A stretch of DNA of 64,000 bases from Betaproteobacteria bacterium (GCA_016709665.1 JADJMI010000029.1:186001-250000); one strand, 5' to 3'. Positions 45,781 to 54,729 are shown, counted from the stretch's first letter. Translations and numbers: made by a program. The notes: generated from the sequence alone by a model not told the origin.

Positions 45781-46632
45781 CTAGACCCAGTACACGAACA
45801 CGAACAGGATCAGCCAGACCACGTCCACGAAGTGCCAGTACCAGGCCACGGCCTCGAAGCCGAAGTGGTGGTCGGCCGTGAAGTGGCCCTTCATGCAGCG
45901 GAAGAGGATCACGGTGAGCATCACCGCGCCCAGCGTCACGTGGAAGCCGTGGAAGCCGGTGAGCATGTAGAACGTCGAGCCGAACACCCCCGAGGTGAGC
46001 TTGAGGTTCAGGTCCGAGTAGGCGTGCACGTACTCGTAGATCTGGAAGCCCAGGAACGTGAAGCCGAGCGCCACCGTGGCGGCGAGGCCCAGGATGAGCT
46101 GCGGGCGGTTGCCGACCTTGAGCGCCCAGTGCGCCCAGGTGACCGTGACGCCCGAGGAGAGCAGCAGGAAGGTGTTGAGCGCCGGGATGCCCCACGCGCC
46201 CATGGCGGTGAACTGCGGCGGCAGGTACGGGCCGGCCGAGGGCCAGGCGCCCTTGTACTCCGGCCAGAGCAGCTTGTTGTCGATGTCGGCGAGCCAGGGC
46301 ACCGAGTAGACCCGCGCGTAGAAGAGCGCGCCGAAGAACGCGGCGAAGAACATCACCTCCGAGAAGATGAACCAGCTCATGCTCCAGCGGAACGAGAGGT
46401 CCACCTGCTTGTTGTACAGCCCGCCCTCGCTCTCGCGGATCACGGTGCCGAACCACCCGAAGAGCATGTAGAAGAGGATCCCCAGCCCGGCGAGGAAGAT
46501 CCAGCCGCCGCCGCCGATCGAGTTCATCCACATCACGCCGCCGAAGGCCATGATGAGGAGCGCCGCCGAGCCCACGAGGGGCCAGTGCGAGGGGGGTGCG
46601 AAGTAGTAACCGCCGGATGGTGCGTTGCCCAC
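45781..46632 (-). CDS. ctaE: Cytochrome c oxidase subunit III
   Basis: The product (283 residues) is the seven-helix subunit III of the aa3-type oxidase. Conserved segments include WSMSWFIFSEVMFFAAFFGAL, LNTFLLLSSGVTVTWAHWAL, FTADHHFGFEAVAWYWHFVD and the C-terminal VVWLILFVFVYWV (all membrane). The GTG start at 46632 (MGNAPSGGYYF) has a good AGGGAG site. It follows DUF2970 by 46 nt and ends before a strong terminator. Confidence 0.97.
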   Translation of the reverse strand: MGNAPSGGYYFAPPSHWPLVGSAALLIMAFGGVMWMNSIGGGGWIFLAGLGILFYMLFGWFGTVIRESEGGLYNKQVDLSFRWSMSWFIFSEVMFFAAFFGALFYARVYSVPWLADIDNKLLWPEYKGAWPSAGPYLPPQFTAMGAWGIPALNTFLLLSSGVTVTWAHWALKVGNRPQLILGLAATVALGFTFLGFQIYEYVHAYSDLNLKLTSGVFGSTFYMLTGFHGFHVTLGAVMLTVILFRCMKGHFTADHHFGFEAVAWYWHFVDVVWLILFVFVYWV

Positions 46633-46678
46633 GGGTTGACTCCCTTTGGTGTCCAGTTCGACTGCCTTGTCGTTGCCG

Positions 46679-46852
46679 CTAGCGCGTCACGAGCTTCACG
46701 AGCCCGTAGAGCGCCAGCACGAAAATCGCGGTGCTCACCAGGGCCGCGGCGATCACCGCCTGCGGCGTGAGCTTCTTCGCGTCGTCGTCGTACTCCGCCT
46801 TGCGGCGCACGCCGAAGAAGCTCCAGAAGACCGCCTTGAACGCGCCGATCAC
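46679..46852 (-). CDS. DUF2970 small membrane protein
   Basis: The product (57 residues) reads IGAFKAVFWSFFGVRRKAEY followed by one helix (AVIAAALVSTAIFVLALYGL). This matches the DUF2970 family that lies between Cox11 and subunit III in betaproteobacteria; function unknown, presumably in oxidase assembly. The GTG start (46850-46852) overlaps the ctaG stop as GTGA. Confidence 0.88.
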   Translation of the reverse strand: MIGAFKAVFWSFFGVRRKAEYDDDAKKLTPQAVIAAALVSTAIFVLALYGLVKLVTR

Positions 46853-47373
46853 GTCGCCCCCGGCGCTTCGAAGAAGGTGTAGGAAAGCGAGATGGTGGTC
46901 ATGTCCTTCGGCGCGTCGGGCCGCACCCGGAACACGACGGGCATCACCCGCTCCTCGCCGGCGGCCAGGGTCTGGTTGGAGAAGCAGAAGCACGCCTGCT
47001 TCTCGATGTACCTGCCGGCGTTCGCGGGCGCGGCGTTCATCACCGCGTGCGCCGTCACCGCGCGGCCCAGGGTGTTCACCACGCGGTAGTTCACGGTGGC
47101 GAGCTCGCCCGGGTGGATGGACACCTGGCGGTCGATCGCCTCGAATCGCCAGGGCAGCCCGCTCGAGGAGGCGACCAGCTCGACCGTCACCGACCGGCTC
47201 GTGTCCACCTGCGTGTTGGCGCCCGCCACCGCGCGCGTCTGCGTGATGCCGAGCGCCTCGCAGATCTGCCGGTACATGGGCACCATCGCGAACCCGAAGC
47301 CCGTCATGAGCACCACGATCGCGAGGAGCTTCCCCATGAGCTGGCGGTTCTGGGTTTCGAGGGTGGCGTCCAT
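46849..47373 (-). CDS. ctaG: Cytochrome c oxidase assembly protein CtaG/Cox11
   Basis: The product (174 residues) inserts copper into the CuB centre of subunit I. It has one N-terminal helix (LLAIVVLMTGFGFAMVPMY) followed by the Cox11 domain: MYRQICEALG, PGELATVNYRVVN, the copper-binding CFCFSNQTL and SLSYTFF. The start overlaps the preceding small ORF's stop by one base (TGATG), and its stop overlaps DUF2970. Confidence 0.96.
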   Translation of the reverse strand: MDATLETQNRQLMGKLLAIVVLMTGFGFAMVPMYRQICEALGITQTRAVAGANTQVDTSRSVTVELVASSSGLPWRFEAIDRQVSIHPGELATVNYRVVNTLGRAVTAHAVMNAAPANAGRYIEKQACFCFSNQTLAAGEERVMPVVFRVRPDAPKDMTTISLSYTFFEAPGAT

Positions 47374-47498
47374 CAGCGCAGGAACATCTTGGCCATGACG
47401 GTGAGATAGATGAGGACGGCGGTCGCCCCGAGCACGAGCGCCGAGACGAGCGCGGCCTTGCGGCGCGGGTTCGGCACGGAGGGTTGTTCGCGGCTCAT
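47373..47498 (-). CDS. 41-residue cytochrome oxidase small assembly protein
   Basis: This short frame begins ATG (47496-47498) with MSREQPSVPNPRRKAAL and contains a single helix (ALVSALVLGATAVLIYLTVM) ending KMFLR. It lies between subunit I and Cox11, where betaproteobacteria carry a tiny membrane protein usually called the cytochrome oxidase small assembly protein. It starts 15 nt after the ctaD stop and overlaps ctaG by one base. Confidence 0.85.
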   Translation of the reverse strand: MSREQPSVPNPRRKAALVSALVLGATAVLIYLTVMAKMFLR

Positions 47499-47513
47499 GG
47501 CGTTCTGCGCCCC

Positions 47514-49106
47514 TTATTTCACGACCGGCGCGGTCTCGAAGGTGTGGTACGGCGCGGGCGTCGGCAGGTGCGTCCATTCGAGGGTGTCGGCGCCTTCCCA
47601 CGGCAGCTGCTCGCTCTTGCGTCCGGAGCGGATGCACTCGATCACGACGTAGAGGAAGACCAGCTGCGAGAAGCCGAAGATGAACGCGCCGACCGAGGAC
47701 CACATGTTCCACTCGGCGAACTGCAGCGCGTAGTCCGGGATGCGGCGCGGCATGCCCGCGAGGCCCAGGAAGTGCTGCGGGAAGAAGGCGATGTTGAAGC
47801 CGATCACCGACAGCCAGAAGTGCGCCTTGCCGAGCGTCTCGTTGTACATGTTGCCCGTCCACTTCGGCAGCCAGAAGTACACGCCGGCGAAGATGGCGAA
47901 GAGCGCGCCCGAGACGAGCACGTAGTGGAAATGCGCCACCACGTAGTAGGTGTTGTGAAGCGTGATGTCCACCGGGGTGATGGCGAGCACCAGGCCCGAG
48001 AAGCCGCCGATCGTGAACAGGCACAGGAAGCCCACCGAGAAGAGCATCGGCGTCTCGAAGGTCATCGAGCCCTTCCACATGGTGGCGATCCAGTTGAAGA
48101 TCTTCACGCCCGTGGGCACGGCGATCAGCATGGTCGCGTACATGAAGAAGAGGTTGCCCGCGGCCGGCATGCCGACCGTGAACATGTGGTGGCCCCACAC
48201 GATGAACGACAGGATCGCGATGGAGGCCGTGGCGTACACCATCGAGGCGTAGCCGAAGAGGGGCTTCCTCGCGAACGCCGGGATGATCGCCGAGACGACC
48301 CCGAAGGCCGGCAGGATCATGATGTACACCTCCGGGTGCCCGAAGAACCAGAAGATGTGCATGAACATCGTCGGATCGCCCCCGCCGGCCGCGTTGAAGA
48401 ACGAGGTGCCGAAGTGGCGGTCCGTGAGCAGCATCGTGACGGCGCCCGCGAGCACCGGCATCACGGCGATGAGGAGGTAGGCGGTGATGAGCCACGTCCA
48501 CACGAAGAGGGGCATCTTCATGAGGGTCATGCCGGGAGCGCGCAGGTTCAGGATCGTCGTGATGATGTTGATCGAGCCCATGATCGACGAGGCGCCCAGG
48601 ATGTGGACCGCGAGGATCGTCATGTCGATCGAGATGCCCTGCTGGATGATGAGCGGGGGGTAGAGCGTCCAGCCCGACGCGGCGGCGCCGCCCGGCACGA
48701 AGAACGAGGCGACCAGCAGGATGGCGGCCGGCACCACGAGGTAGAAGCTCCAGTTGTTCATGCGCGGGAAGGCCATGTCGGCCGCGCCGATCTGCATCGG
48801 GATCAGCCAGTTCGCGAAGCCGACCCAGGCCGGCATGATCGCGCCGAAGACCATGACGAGCCCGTGCACCGTCGTGAGCGAGTTGAAGAACTCCGGGTTC
48901 ACGAGCTGCAGGCCCGGCTGGAAGAGCTCGGCGCGGATGAGGAGCGCCATCACGCCGCCCATCAGGAACATCGTGAACGAGAACCACAGGTACAGCGTGC
49001 CGATGTCCTTGTGGTTGGTCGTGAAGAGCCAGCGCTTGATGCCCGTCGGGTGATGGGCGTGGTCGTCGTGGTGGGCGTGGTCTTGGGCGTGGGCTGCTGC
49101 GGTCAT
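47514..49106 (-). CDS. ctaD: Cytochrome c oxidase subunit I (aa3 type)
   Basis: The product (530 residues) is the haem-copper catalytic subunit with about twelve helices. The CuB/cross-link motif WFFGHPEVYIMILPAFG and GHHMFTVGM supply CuB histidines, and YVVAHFHYVLVSGALFA supplies the two haem histidines. HKDIGTLYLWFSF is the usual N-terminal block. The extreme N-terminus is histidine-rich (AHAQDHAHHDDHAHH), a possible metal-handling tail. It is followed by the small assembly protein and ctaG. Confidence 0.98.
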   Translation of the reverse strand: MTAAAHAQDHAHHDDHAHHPTGIKRWLFTTNHKDIGTLYLWFSFTMFLMGGVMALLIRAELFQPGLQLVNPEFFNSLTTVHGLVMVFGAIMPAWVGFANWLIPMQIGAADMAFPRMNNWSFYLVVPAAILLVASFFVPGGAAASGWTLYPPLIIQQGISIDMTILAVHILGASSIMGSINIITTILNLRAPGMTLMKMPLFVWTWLITAYLLIAVMPVLAGAVTMLLTDRHFGTSFFNAAGGGDPTMFMHIFWFFGHPEVYIMILPAFGVVSAIIPAFARKPLFGYASMVYATASIAILSFIVWGHHMFTVGMPAAGNLFFMYATMLIAVPTGVKIFNWIATMWKGSMTFETPMLFSVGFLCLFTIGGFSGLVLAITPVDITLHNTYYVVAHFHYVLVSGALFAIFAGVYFWLPKWTGNMYNETLGKAHFWLSVIGFNIAFFPQHFLGLAGMPRRIPDYALQFAEWNMWSSVGAFIFGFSQLVFLYVVIECIRSGRKSEQLPWEGADTLEWTHLPTPAPYHTFETAPVVK

Positions 49107-49158
49107 GGGTGACTCCGCTTTGCGTGTATTCGTTGGGGGGCGGGGGCGGGCGGTGCGA

Positions 49159-50349
49159 TCAGCCCTTGCGAGCGGCCTTCACTTCGGAAGGCTGCACCTC
49201 GCCGGCCTTGTTGCCCCAGGCCGACCGCGTGTAGGTGATGACGGCGGCGAGCTCCGTGTCGGACAGGCGCGCGAAAGAGGCCATCGCCGTGCCCTGCTTG
49301 CCGGCGAGCACGAGGGCGATCTGCGCGGCCTTGGGGCCGGTCGCCACCTTGGATCCGTCGAGCGGCGGGAAGGCGGGCGGCACGCCCTTGCCCGTGGCCT
49401 GGTGGCAGGCGATGCAGTTGGCGGCGTAGATCTTCTCGCCCATGGCCTTCAGCTCGTCGGCGGTCCACTTCTTGTTCGGGTCTTCCGCCGGCGCCGCGGC
49501 GCCGGCCGGCGCGGCCGCGGCGAGTTGCGCGGCGGGCGAGGCGGCCTTCTGCTCCTTCACCCAGGTGGCGTAGTCCTCCGGCGACTTCGCGACCACCACG
49601 ATGGGCATGTAGCCGTGCTCCTTGCCGCAGATCTGGCTGCACTGGCCGCGGTAGGTGCCGGGCTTGTCGGCCTTGAACCACGTGTCCTTCACGAAGCCGG
49701 GGATGCCGTACTGGTTCACGCCCAGCTGCGGCACGTACCAGCCGTGGATCACGTCGTTGGCGGTGACGAGCAGGCGCACCTTCTTGCCGGCCGGCACGAC
49801 CATGGGCTTGTCCACCTCGAGCAGGTAGTCGGCGTTCTTCTTCTCGCCCTTCCCGTTCCATTCCTCGATCTGCGCGCGCGGGGTGGACATCAGCGAGTTG
49901 AACTTCACGCCGTCCTGGAGGTAGTCGTATTCCCACGCCCACTGGTAGGCCGTCACCTTGATGGTGAGGTCGGGGTTGGAGGCGTCCTTCATCTCGAGGA
50001 CCGTCCTCGTGGCCGGGTAGGCCATGCCGATCAGGATGACGAAGGGGATGACGGTCCAGATGATCTCGACCGTGGTGTTCTCGTGGAAGTGGGCGGCCTT
50101 GGCGCCGGCGGCCTTGCGGTGGGTGAACACCGAATAGAACATCGCGCCGAAGACGATGACGAAGATGCCCACGCACACCCACAGGATCGCGAAGTGCAGG
50201 TCGTAGATCTGCTGCGCGATCGGGGAGGCCGGCGGCAGGATGTCCACGTCGTAGGCCGCGCTCGCGGCGAACGACGCGCTGGCGGCGGCCGCGGTCGCCG
50301 CGGTCCGGAGGGTGTTGCGAAGCATGTTGGCGCCCATGTTGTCAGTCAT
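49159..50349 (-). CDS. ctaC: Cytochrome c oxidase subunit II with fused C-terminal cytochrome c domain
   Basis: The product (396 residues) has a signal-like N-terminus, two helices (FAILWVCVGIFVIVFGAMFY and TVEIIWTVIPFVILIGMAY) and the CuA cupredoxin domain with CSQICGKEHGYM (Cys237, Cys241, His245, Met248). After an Ala/Pro linker there is a monohaem cytochrome c domain: CIACH from Cys312, with Met in the later GTAMASFARLSD region. The fusion makes this a caa3-like enzyme that carries its own electron donor. The ATG at 50349 overlaps the DUF2244 stop (ATGA); internal ATGs at 50337 and 50325 are alternatives. Confidence 0.95.
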   Translation of the reverse strand: MTDNMGANMLRNTLRTAATAAAASASFAASAAYDVDILPPASPIAQQIYDLHFAILWVCVGIFVIVFGAMFYSVFTHRKAAGAKAAHFHENTTVEIIWTVIPFVILIGMAYPATRTVLEMKDASNPDLTIKVTAYQWAWEYDYLQDGVKFNSLMSTPRAQIEEWNGKGEKKNADYLLEVDKPMVVPAGKKVRLLVTANDVIHGWYVPQLGVNQYGIPGFVKDTWFKADKPGTYRGQCSQICGKEHGYMPIVVVAKSPEDYATWVKEQKAASPAAQLAAAAPAGAAAPAEDPNKKWTADELKAMGEKIYAANCIACHQATGKGVPPAFPPLDGSKVATGPKAAQIALVLAGKQGTAMASFARLSDTELAAVITYTRSAWGNKAGEVQPSEVKAARKG

Positions 50350-50822
50350 CTCCCATGTTCGGTCACCGGCATCCGGCGACCGAGCTCGGCGGCCCAGAGG
50401 CGCCGCCGCTCGTCGGTGAGCATCCGGCCGATGTCGACCGACTTGCCCGCGTATCTCAGTTGCAGCTCGCACCGGCCGGGCCGGTCTCGAACCACGAGCC
50501 GCGCCCAAGGCGCGTGCCCCTCGAAACTCTCCACCTTCGCGCCGGAGCGCGACTCGATCCGCACCCGTCGGCCCGCGATCTCGAGCCGCTCGTAATCCCC
50601 GTCGTGGTACGCGATCCACCGGAACGCGTAGGCCAGGACGGCGACCTCGAGCCCCGCGAAGGGCAGTACCGGCCACGCCCCCAGAAAGACGGTTGCCACG
50701 GCCCCCAGGGCGATCGGCAGGAACGCCAATGCGGCGAGGCAGGCCGTGCGCCCGTGCGGCCCCAACGATCGGTTGGGTACCGCCATCCAAATCTGGGGTG
50801 GCTGATCTGGCAGGGTCGACAT
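50346..50822 (-). CDS. DUF2244-family membrane protein
   Basis: The product (158 residues) has two adjacent helices (LAALAFLPIALGAVATVFLG and VLPFAGLEVAVLAYAFRW) followed by the DUF2244 region YHDGDYERLEIAGRRVRIES. These integral membrane proteins regularly precede cytochrome oxidase subunit II in proteobacteria, and their role is unproven. It is translationally coupled to ctaC and is probably the first gene of the oxidase operon. Confidence 0.86.
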   Translation of the reverse strand: MSTLPDQPPQIWMAVPNRSLGPHGRTACLAALAFLPIALGAVATVFLGAWPVLPFAGLEVAVLAYAFRWIAYHDGDYERLEIAGRRVRIESRSGAKVESFEGHAPWARLVVRDRPGRCELQLRYAGKSVDIGRMLTDERRRLWAAELGRRMPVTEHGR

Positions 50823-50848
50823 CGGGCGGGTGAAACGGCTAGCGCCGA

Positions 50849-50878
50849 ATTCTAGCCGATGCGCTTGATCCAGCGCAA
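50849..50878 (-). promoter_or_regulatory. Possible sigma-70 promoter of the oxidase operon
   Basis: On the minus strand TTGCGC (50878-50873), an 18-nt gap and TAGAAT (50854-50849) lie in the 76-nt gap between yacG and the DUF2244 gene, 27 nt before its ATG. The -10 is a 5/6 match and the -35 a 4/6 match. Confidence 0.35.
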
Positions 50879-50898
50879 AGAAACCTTACCCCCTAGGG

Positions 50899-51126
50899 TT
50901 ATTGGGGACCGGCCGGGGACTCGTCATCGCCCTCTCCCGGCAGCCTTTCTCCCTCGGGTTCGCCCTTCACCGGGATCCTGTAAGCCTCGGAGGCCCAGGC
51001 GCCCAGGTCCACGAGCCGGCACCTTTCGCTGCAGAAGGGACGCCAGGGGTTGGCGGTGGAGTATTCCGCCGGCGCGCCGCAGCCGGGGCAGGCGACCTGC
51101 CGGGCCAGTCGGCCGGCGGCGCTCAC
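50899..51126 (-). CDS. yacG: DNA gyrase inhibitor YacG
   Basis: The product (75 residues) is a small zinc-finger protein that binds GyrB. The ligands are in VACPGCGAPA and PFCSERCRLVDLGAWASEAY, the family signature. The acidic tail (GEGDDESPAG) is normal. The GTG start overlaps the zapD stop as GTGA. coaE-zapD-yacG is a conserved order. Confidence 0.94.
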   Translation of the reverse strand: MSAAGRLARQVACPGCGAPAEYSTANPWRPFCSERCRLVDLGAWASEAYRIPVKGEPEGERLPGEGDDESPAGPQ

Positions 51127-51878
51127 AGGTTGCAGAAGGCGAGCTCGAAGGCGACGTCGTGCTCGAACACGCGCGACTTCTGGACGCCCTCGGGCACGAG
51201 GAACCGGATGTTGAGCGCGTACTTGTTCGCGCTGATCTCGGGCACGCAGGCGAGCGCCTCGGGGAGCGTGAGCCGGAGCATCTGGGCCGGCTTCTCGCTC
51301 GGGCCCTGCTGGAAGACGCCCTGGGTCGCCACGAGCGCGACCGTGCGGCCGCTTTCGCGCAGCACTCTCAGCACGATCGAGAGCGCGTCATGGATGGGGT
51401 CGAGCGGTTGCATCCACGTGAGCAGGTCCGCGCGACGGGCCTCGACAGGCCGGTGCATCCAGTAGTGATAGGAGGGCAGGTCGAACTCGCTCGTCCCGCC
51501 GGGGATGCTCGCGCGCTGCTTGATGGCCATGAGCCACTCGTTCTCGCGCAGCAACTGGCCCGTTTTCCCCGACAGCCCGTGCAGGTTGGTGAAGGCCCGG
51601 TCGATGTCCCGGAGGATGAGGTCGAGCTTCTCCTCGGAAATGGCCGGGTTGGCCCGCAAGGCATCGAGGAAGGTCCGCTGCCGGTCCAGCTCCTGCAGCA
51701 GGTCGCTCTTCAGGTCCGCCCGGCCGGCCACCTCGAGAATCTCGAACATGCCGGAGAGGCAGGCATGGTGGTCGTGGGGCGTGTCGTGCTTGAGGAAGAA
51801 CGTCACCCGGTCGTACAGATCCTCCAGCCGAAGCAGCGTGCGTACGCGCTCGTTCAGGGGGTATTCGTAGGTGATCAC
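51123..51878 (-). CDS. zapD: Cell division protein ZapD
   Basis: The product (251 residues) bundles FtsZ filaments at the division site. It starts MITYEYPLNERVRTLLRLE and includes LSGKTGQLLRENEWLMAIKQ and FDLPSYHYWMHRP, all characteristic. The start is GTG (51876-51878). It lies 87 nt downstream of coaE and is coupled to yacG. Confidence 0.94.
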   Translation of the reverse strand: MITYEYPLNERVRTLLRLEDLYDRVTFFLKHDTPHDHHACLSGMFEILEVAGRADLKSDLLQELDRQRTFLDALRANPAISEEKLDLILRDIDRAFTNLHGLSGKTGQLLRENEWLMAIKQRASIPGGTSEFDLPSYHYWMHRPVEARRADLLTWMQPLDPIHDALSIVLRVLRESGRTVALVATQGVFQQGPSEKPAQMLRLTLPEALACVPEISANKYALNIRFLVPEGVQKSRVFEHDVAFELAFCNL

Positions 51879-51965
51879 GGCGCGTTTTCCCGGGGAGCGG
51901 GGACGACTTCAGGGGTTCGCCGCATTGTGGGGCATCGCCGCCCTCCTTGACAATTGCGAAGGCGC

Positions 51966-52559
51966 TCAAGCACCGCGAATCCGCCGGTCGAGCGCCGCAA
52001 CCTGGGTCTCGAGCTCCGCGAGGCTGCCGCCATTCCAGATCACTTCGTCGGCCGCCTGCAGCCGACGCCATCGGGGCCACTGGGCGGCCATGATCGCCCG
52101 CACCTGCTCCGGATCGAGCCCCGATCGCGCCACCGTGCGGGCCACCTGCAGGGACTCCGGGCAATCCACGACCACCACGCGCCCGACCCGCCCGGCCCAC
52201 GCGCCCGACTCGAAAAACAGGGGAACGACGAGCACGGCGTAGGGGCCCTCGGCCGCCTCCAGGCGCCGGGCGCTTTCCTGCCGGATCCGCGGATGCAAAA
52301 CCGCCTCCAGGCGCCGGCGCTCTTCCGGGCTCGAGAAGACACGTTGGCGCATGGCCGCCCGATCGAGCCCCCCATCGGACGCCAACACCCCGGGGCCGAA
52401 GGCTTTAACGAGCTCATCGATGGCACCACCCCCAGAATCCGTCAATTCGCGGGAGATCGCATCAGTATCGATGACGATAGCGCCAAAAGCCGCCAAACGA
52501 TCGGCCACGGCACTCTTGCCGGAACCGATGCCCCCCGTCAAGCCGACCGTCTGTATCAC
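51966..52559 (-). CDS. coaE: Dephospho-CoA kinase
   Basis: The product (197 residues) phosphorylates dephospho-CoA, the last step of coenzyme A synthesis. The P-loop is GLTGGIGSGKSAVADRLA, followed by VIDTDAISRELT; the lid/LFE region reads VLVVPLFFESG. The GTG start (52557-52559) overlaps the pilD stop. The open frame upstream belongs to pilD in another phase. Confidence 0.96.
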   Translation of the reverse strand: MIQTVGLTGGIGSGKSAVADRLAAFGAIVIDTDAISRELTDSGGGAIDELVKAFGPGVLASDGGLDRAAMRQRVFSSPEERRRLEAVLHPRIRQESARRLEAAEGPYAVLVVPLFFESGAWAGRVGRVVVVDCPESLQVARTVARSGLDPEQVRAIMAAQWPRWRRLQAADEVIWNGGSLAELETQVAALDRRIRGA

Positions 52560-53422
52560 GCCGGAAAGCGGCCCAGGTAGGCGATCACCGCGTCGCGTCC
52601 CCAGAGCAGGCAGACGATGCCGCCCACCGCGAGCCACGGGCCGAACGGCATGCGCACCTCCCGCCCGCGCTTGGTGATGACCATCATCGCGATGCCGACC
52701 ACGGCCCCGGCGCCGGCGGAGACCAGGAGGGCGAGCGGGAGCGTCTGCCAGCCGGCCCAGGCGCCGATGGCGGCGAGGAACTTGAAATCGCCGTAGCCCA
52801 TCCCCTCCTTGCCGGCGAGCAGCTTGAACCCCCAGTACACCGACCAGAGCAGGAGGTAGCCGCCCGCCGCGCCCAGCACCGCCGAGCGCAGGTCCACGAA
52901 GGTGCCATTCACGTTCACCAGCAGCCCCAGCCACAGGAGGGGCAGCGTGAGACGGTCGGGAAGCAGCTGCGTGTCGAAGTCGATGAAGGCGCAGGCGATC
53001 ACCGTCCACGCGAAGGCGAGCGCGGCCACGAGCGGAAAGCCGAAGCCCAGGCGCCAGGCGACGAAGGCCGAAACGAAGGCCGTGAGCAGTTCCACCCCCG
53101 GGTAGCGCGCGGAAATCGGAGACTTGCAGGCGGCACACTTGCCGCCCAGGGCGAGCCAGCTCGCGACCGGCACGTTCTGGAACGCCGTGATCGGCGCCCC
53201 GCAGCCCGGGCAACGCGAGCGCGGATTCATCAGGTTGAAGACCGGCGAGTCGGGAACCTCCCGCCCCTCGAGCTCCGCGCAATCGGCGGCCCACTCCGCC
53301 CGCATCATGATCGGCAGGCGGTGGATCACGACGTTGAGGAACGAGCCCACGACCAGCCCGAGCATGCCGGCGGCGAACGCGAGGGCGGCGGGGGAGGCCT
53401 GCAGGGTGGCGAGGAAGTCCAT
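52556..53422 (-). CDS. pilD: Type IV prepilin peptidase/N-methyltransferase PilD
   Basis: The product (288 residues) is the inner-membrane aspartyl protease that cleaves and N-methylates type IV prepilins. The cytoplasmic zinc loop has CPGCG and CAACKSPIS. Catalytic Asp residues lie in AFIDFDTQLLPD and MGYGDFKFLAAIGAW. Several membrane helices follow the usual pattern. A terminator separates it from pilC, and it is coupled to coaE. Confidence 0.96.
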   Translation of the reverse strand: MDFLATLQASPAALAFAAGMLGLVVGSFLNVVIHRLPIMMRAEWAADCAELEGREVPDSPVFNLMNPRSRCPGCGAPITAFQNVPVASWLALGGKCAACKSPISARYPGVELLTAFVSAFVAWRLGFGFPLVAALAFAWTVIACAFIDFDTQLLPDRLTLPLLWLGLLVNVNGTFVDLRSAVLGAAGGYLLLWSVYWGFKLLAGKEGMGYGDFKFLAAIGAWAGWQTLPLALLVSAGAGAVVGIAMMVITKRGREVRMPFGPWLAVGGIVCLLWGRDAVIAYLGRFPA

Positions 53423-53433
53423 GGGAGGGTGCG

Positions 53434-53470
53434 AAAAAAACCGGGCGCGGGAAAGCTCTCCCGCGCCCGG
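53434..53470 (-). terminator. Terminator hairpin between pilC and pilD
   Basis: A perfect 12-bp stem (CCGGGCGCGGGA at 53441-53452 with its complement at 53459-53470) closes a 6-nt loop. On the minus strand it is followed by seven T. It should limit read-through from pilB-pilC into pilD-coaE. Confidence 0.88.
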
Positions 53471-53491
53471 TGTCGTTTGCCGGTCCGGCGC

Positions 53492-54718
53492 CTAGACGGC
53501 CGAACCCATCTTGAAGATCGGCAGGTACATGGCGACCACGAGGCCGCCGATGAGGCCGCCCAGCACCACCATGATCAGGGGTTCCATGAGGGAGGCGAGC
53601 GCGTCCACCGCGTCGTCCACCTCGGCCTCGAAGAAGTCCGCCACCTTCGAGAGCATCGCGTCGAGCGCGCCGGATTCCTCGCCGATGGCGGTCATCTGCA
53701 GCACCATGCTCGGGAAGACGTTCGTGTTCTGCATCGACACCGTGAGGCCCGTGCCCGTCGAGACCTCCGACTGGATGCGCTTGGTCGCCTCGTAGTAGAC
53801 GTAGTTGCCCGCCGCGCCGGCCACGGAGTCGAGCGACTCGACCAGCGGCACGCCCGCGGAGAACATCGTCGAGAGCGTGCGGCACCAGCGCGCGATCGAG
53901 GCCTTCTTCACCACGTCGCCGAACACCGGGATCCGGAGCATCAGGCGGTCCACCCCCTGCTGCATCTTGGCCGAGCGCTTGTACGTGTATGCCACCGCGT
54001 AGACCACGCCGCCGATGGCCCCGAAGATGAGGTACCAGTAGGCGACGAAGAAATCCGACATGTTCATCACGATCTGCGTGGGCACCGGCAGGTCGGCGCC
54101 GAAGCTCTTGAACAGGTCCTTGAAGGTCGGGATCACGAAGATCATGATCACCGCGGTGATCACGAGCGCGACCACGATGATCGAGACCGGGTAGAAGAGC
54201 GCGCTCTTGATCTTCGACTTGATCGCGAGGATCTTTTCCTTGTACGTCGCGAGGCGGTCGAGGAGGCTGTCCAGGATGCCCGCCTGCTCGCCCGCGGCCA
54301 CCAGGTTGCAGAAGAGGCCGTCGAAGTGGGCCGGGTACTTGCGGAAGGCCTGCGCGAGCGAGGAGCCCGTCTCCACTTCCGTCTTGATGTCGAGCAGCAG
54401 CTTGCCCACGGCCGGGTTGCCGTGGCCCTTGCCGACGATGTCGAAGGCCTGCAGCAGCGGCACGCCGGCCTTCATCATCACGGCGAGCTGGCGCGTGAAG
54501 ATCGTGATGTCCTTGTCGGTGACCTTGGAGCCGCCGCGCATCGACTGCTTCTTCACGCTGGAGACCTGGATCCCCTGGCGGCGCAGCGTCGCGAGCACGA
54601 TGTGCTCGCCGCCGGCGCGAAGCTCGCCCTTCACCACCTTCCCGGACTTGTCCTTCCCCGACCAGGTGTAGTTGTAGAGCTTGACGTCCTTCGAGTCCTT
54701 CTTGGCGAGCGCTGCCAT
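53492..54718 (-). CDS. pilC: Type IV pilus inner-membrane platform protein PilC
   Basis: The product (408 residues) is the GspF-family platform protein coupling the PilB motor to pilin assembly. Two GspF domains are present, with FTRQLAVMMKAGVPLLQAFD and WCRTLSTMFSAGVPLVESLD. Membrane helices lie at VSIIVVALVITAVIMIFVIP, WYLIFGAIGGVVYAV and the C-terminal LIMVVLGGLIGGLVVAMYLP. ATG 54718 is 11 nt after pilB's stop. Start upstream of KDVKLYNYTWSGKDKSGK fits the family. Confidence 0.96.
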   Translation of the reverse strand: MAALAKKDSKDVKLYNYTWSGKDKSGKVVKGELRAGGEHIVLATLRRQGIQVSSVKKQSMRGGSKVTDKDITIFTRQLAVMMKAGVPLLQAFDIVGKGHGNPAVGKLLLDIKTEVETGSSLAQAFRKYPAHFDGLFCNLVAAGEQAGILDSLLDRLATYKEKILAIKSKIKSALFYPVSIIVVALVITAVIMIFVIPTFKDLFKSFGADLPVPTQIVMNMSDFFVAYWYLIFGAIGGVVYAVAYTYKRSAKMQQGVDRLMLRIPVFGDVVKKASIARWCRTLSTMFSAGVPLVESLDSVAGAAGNYVYYEATKRIQSEVSTGTGLTVSMQNTNVFPSMVLQMTAIGEESGALDAMLSKVADFFEAEVDDAVDALASLMEPLIMVVLGGLIGGLVVAMYLPIFKMGSAV

Positions 54719-54729
54719 GTCCGATCCCC

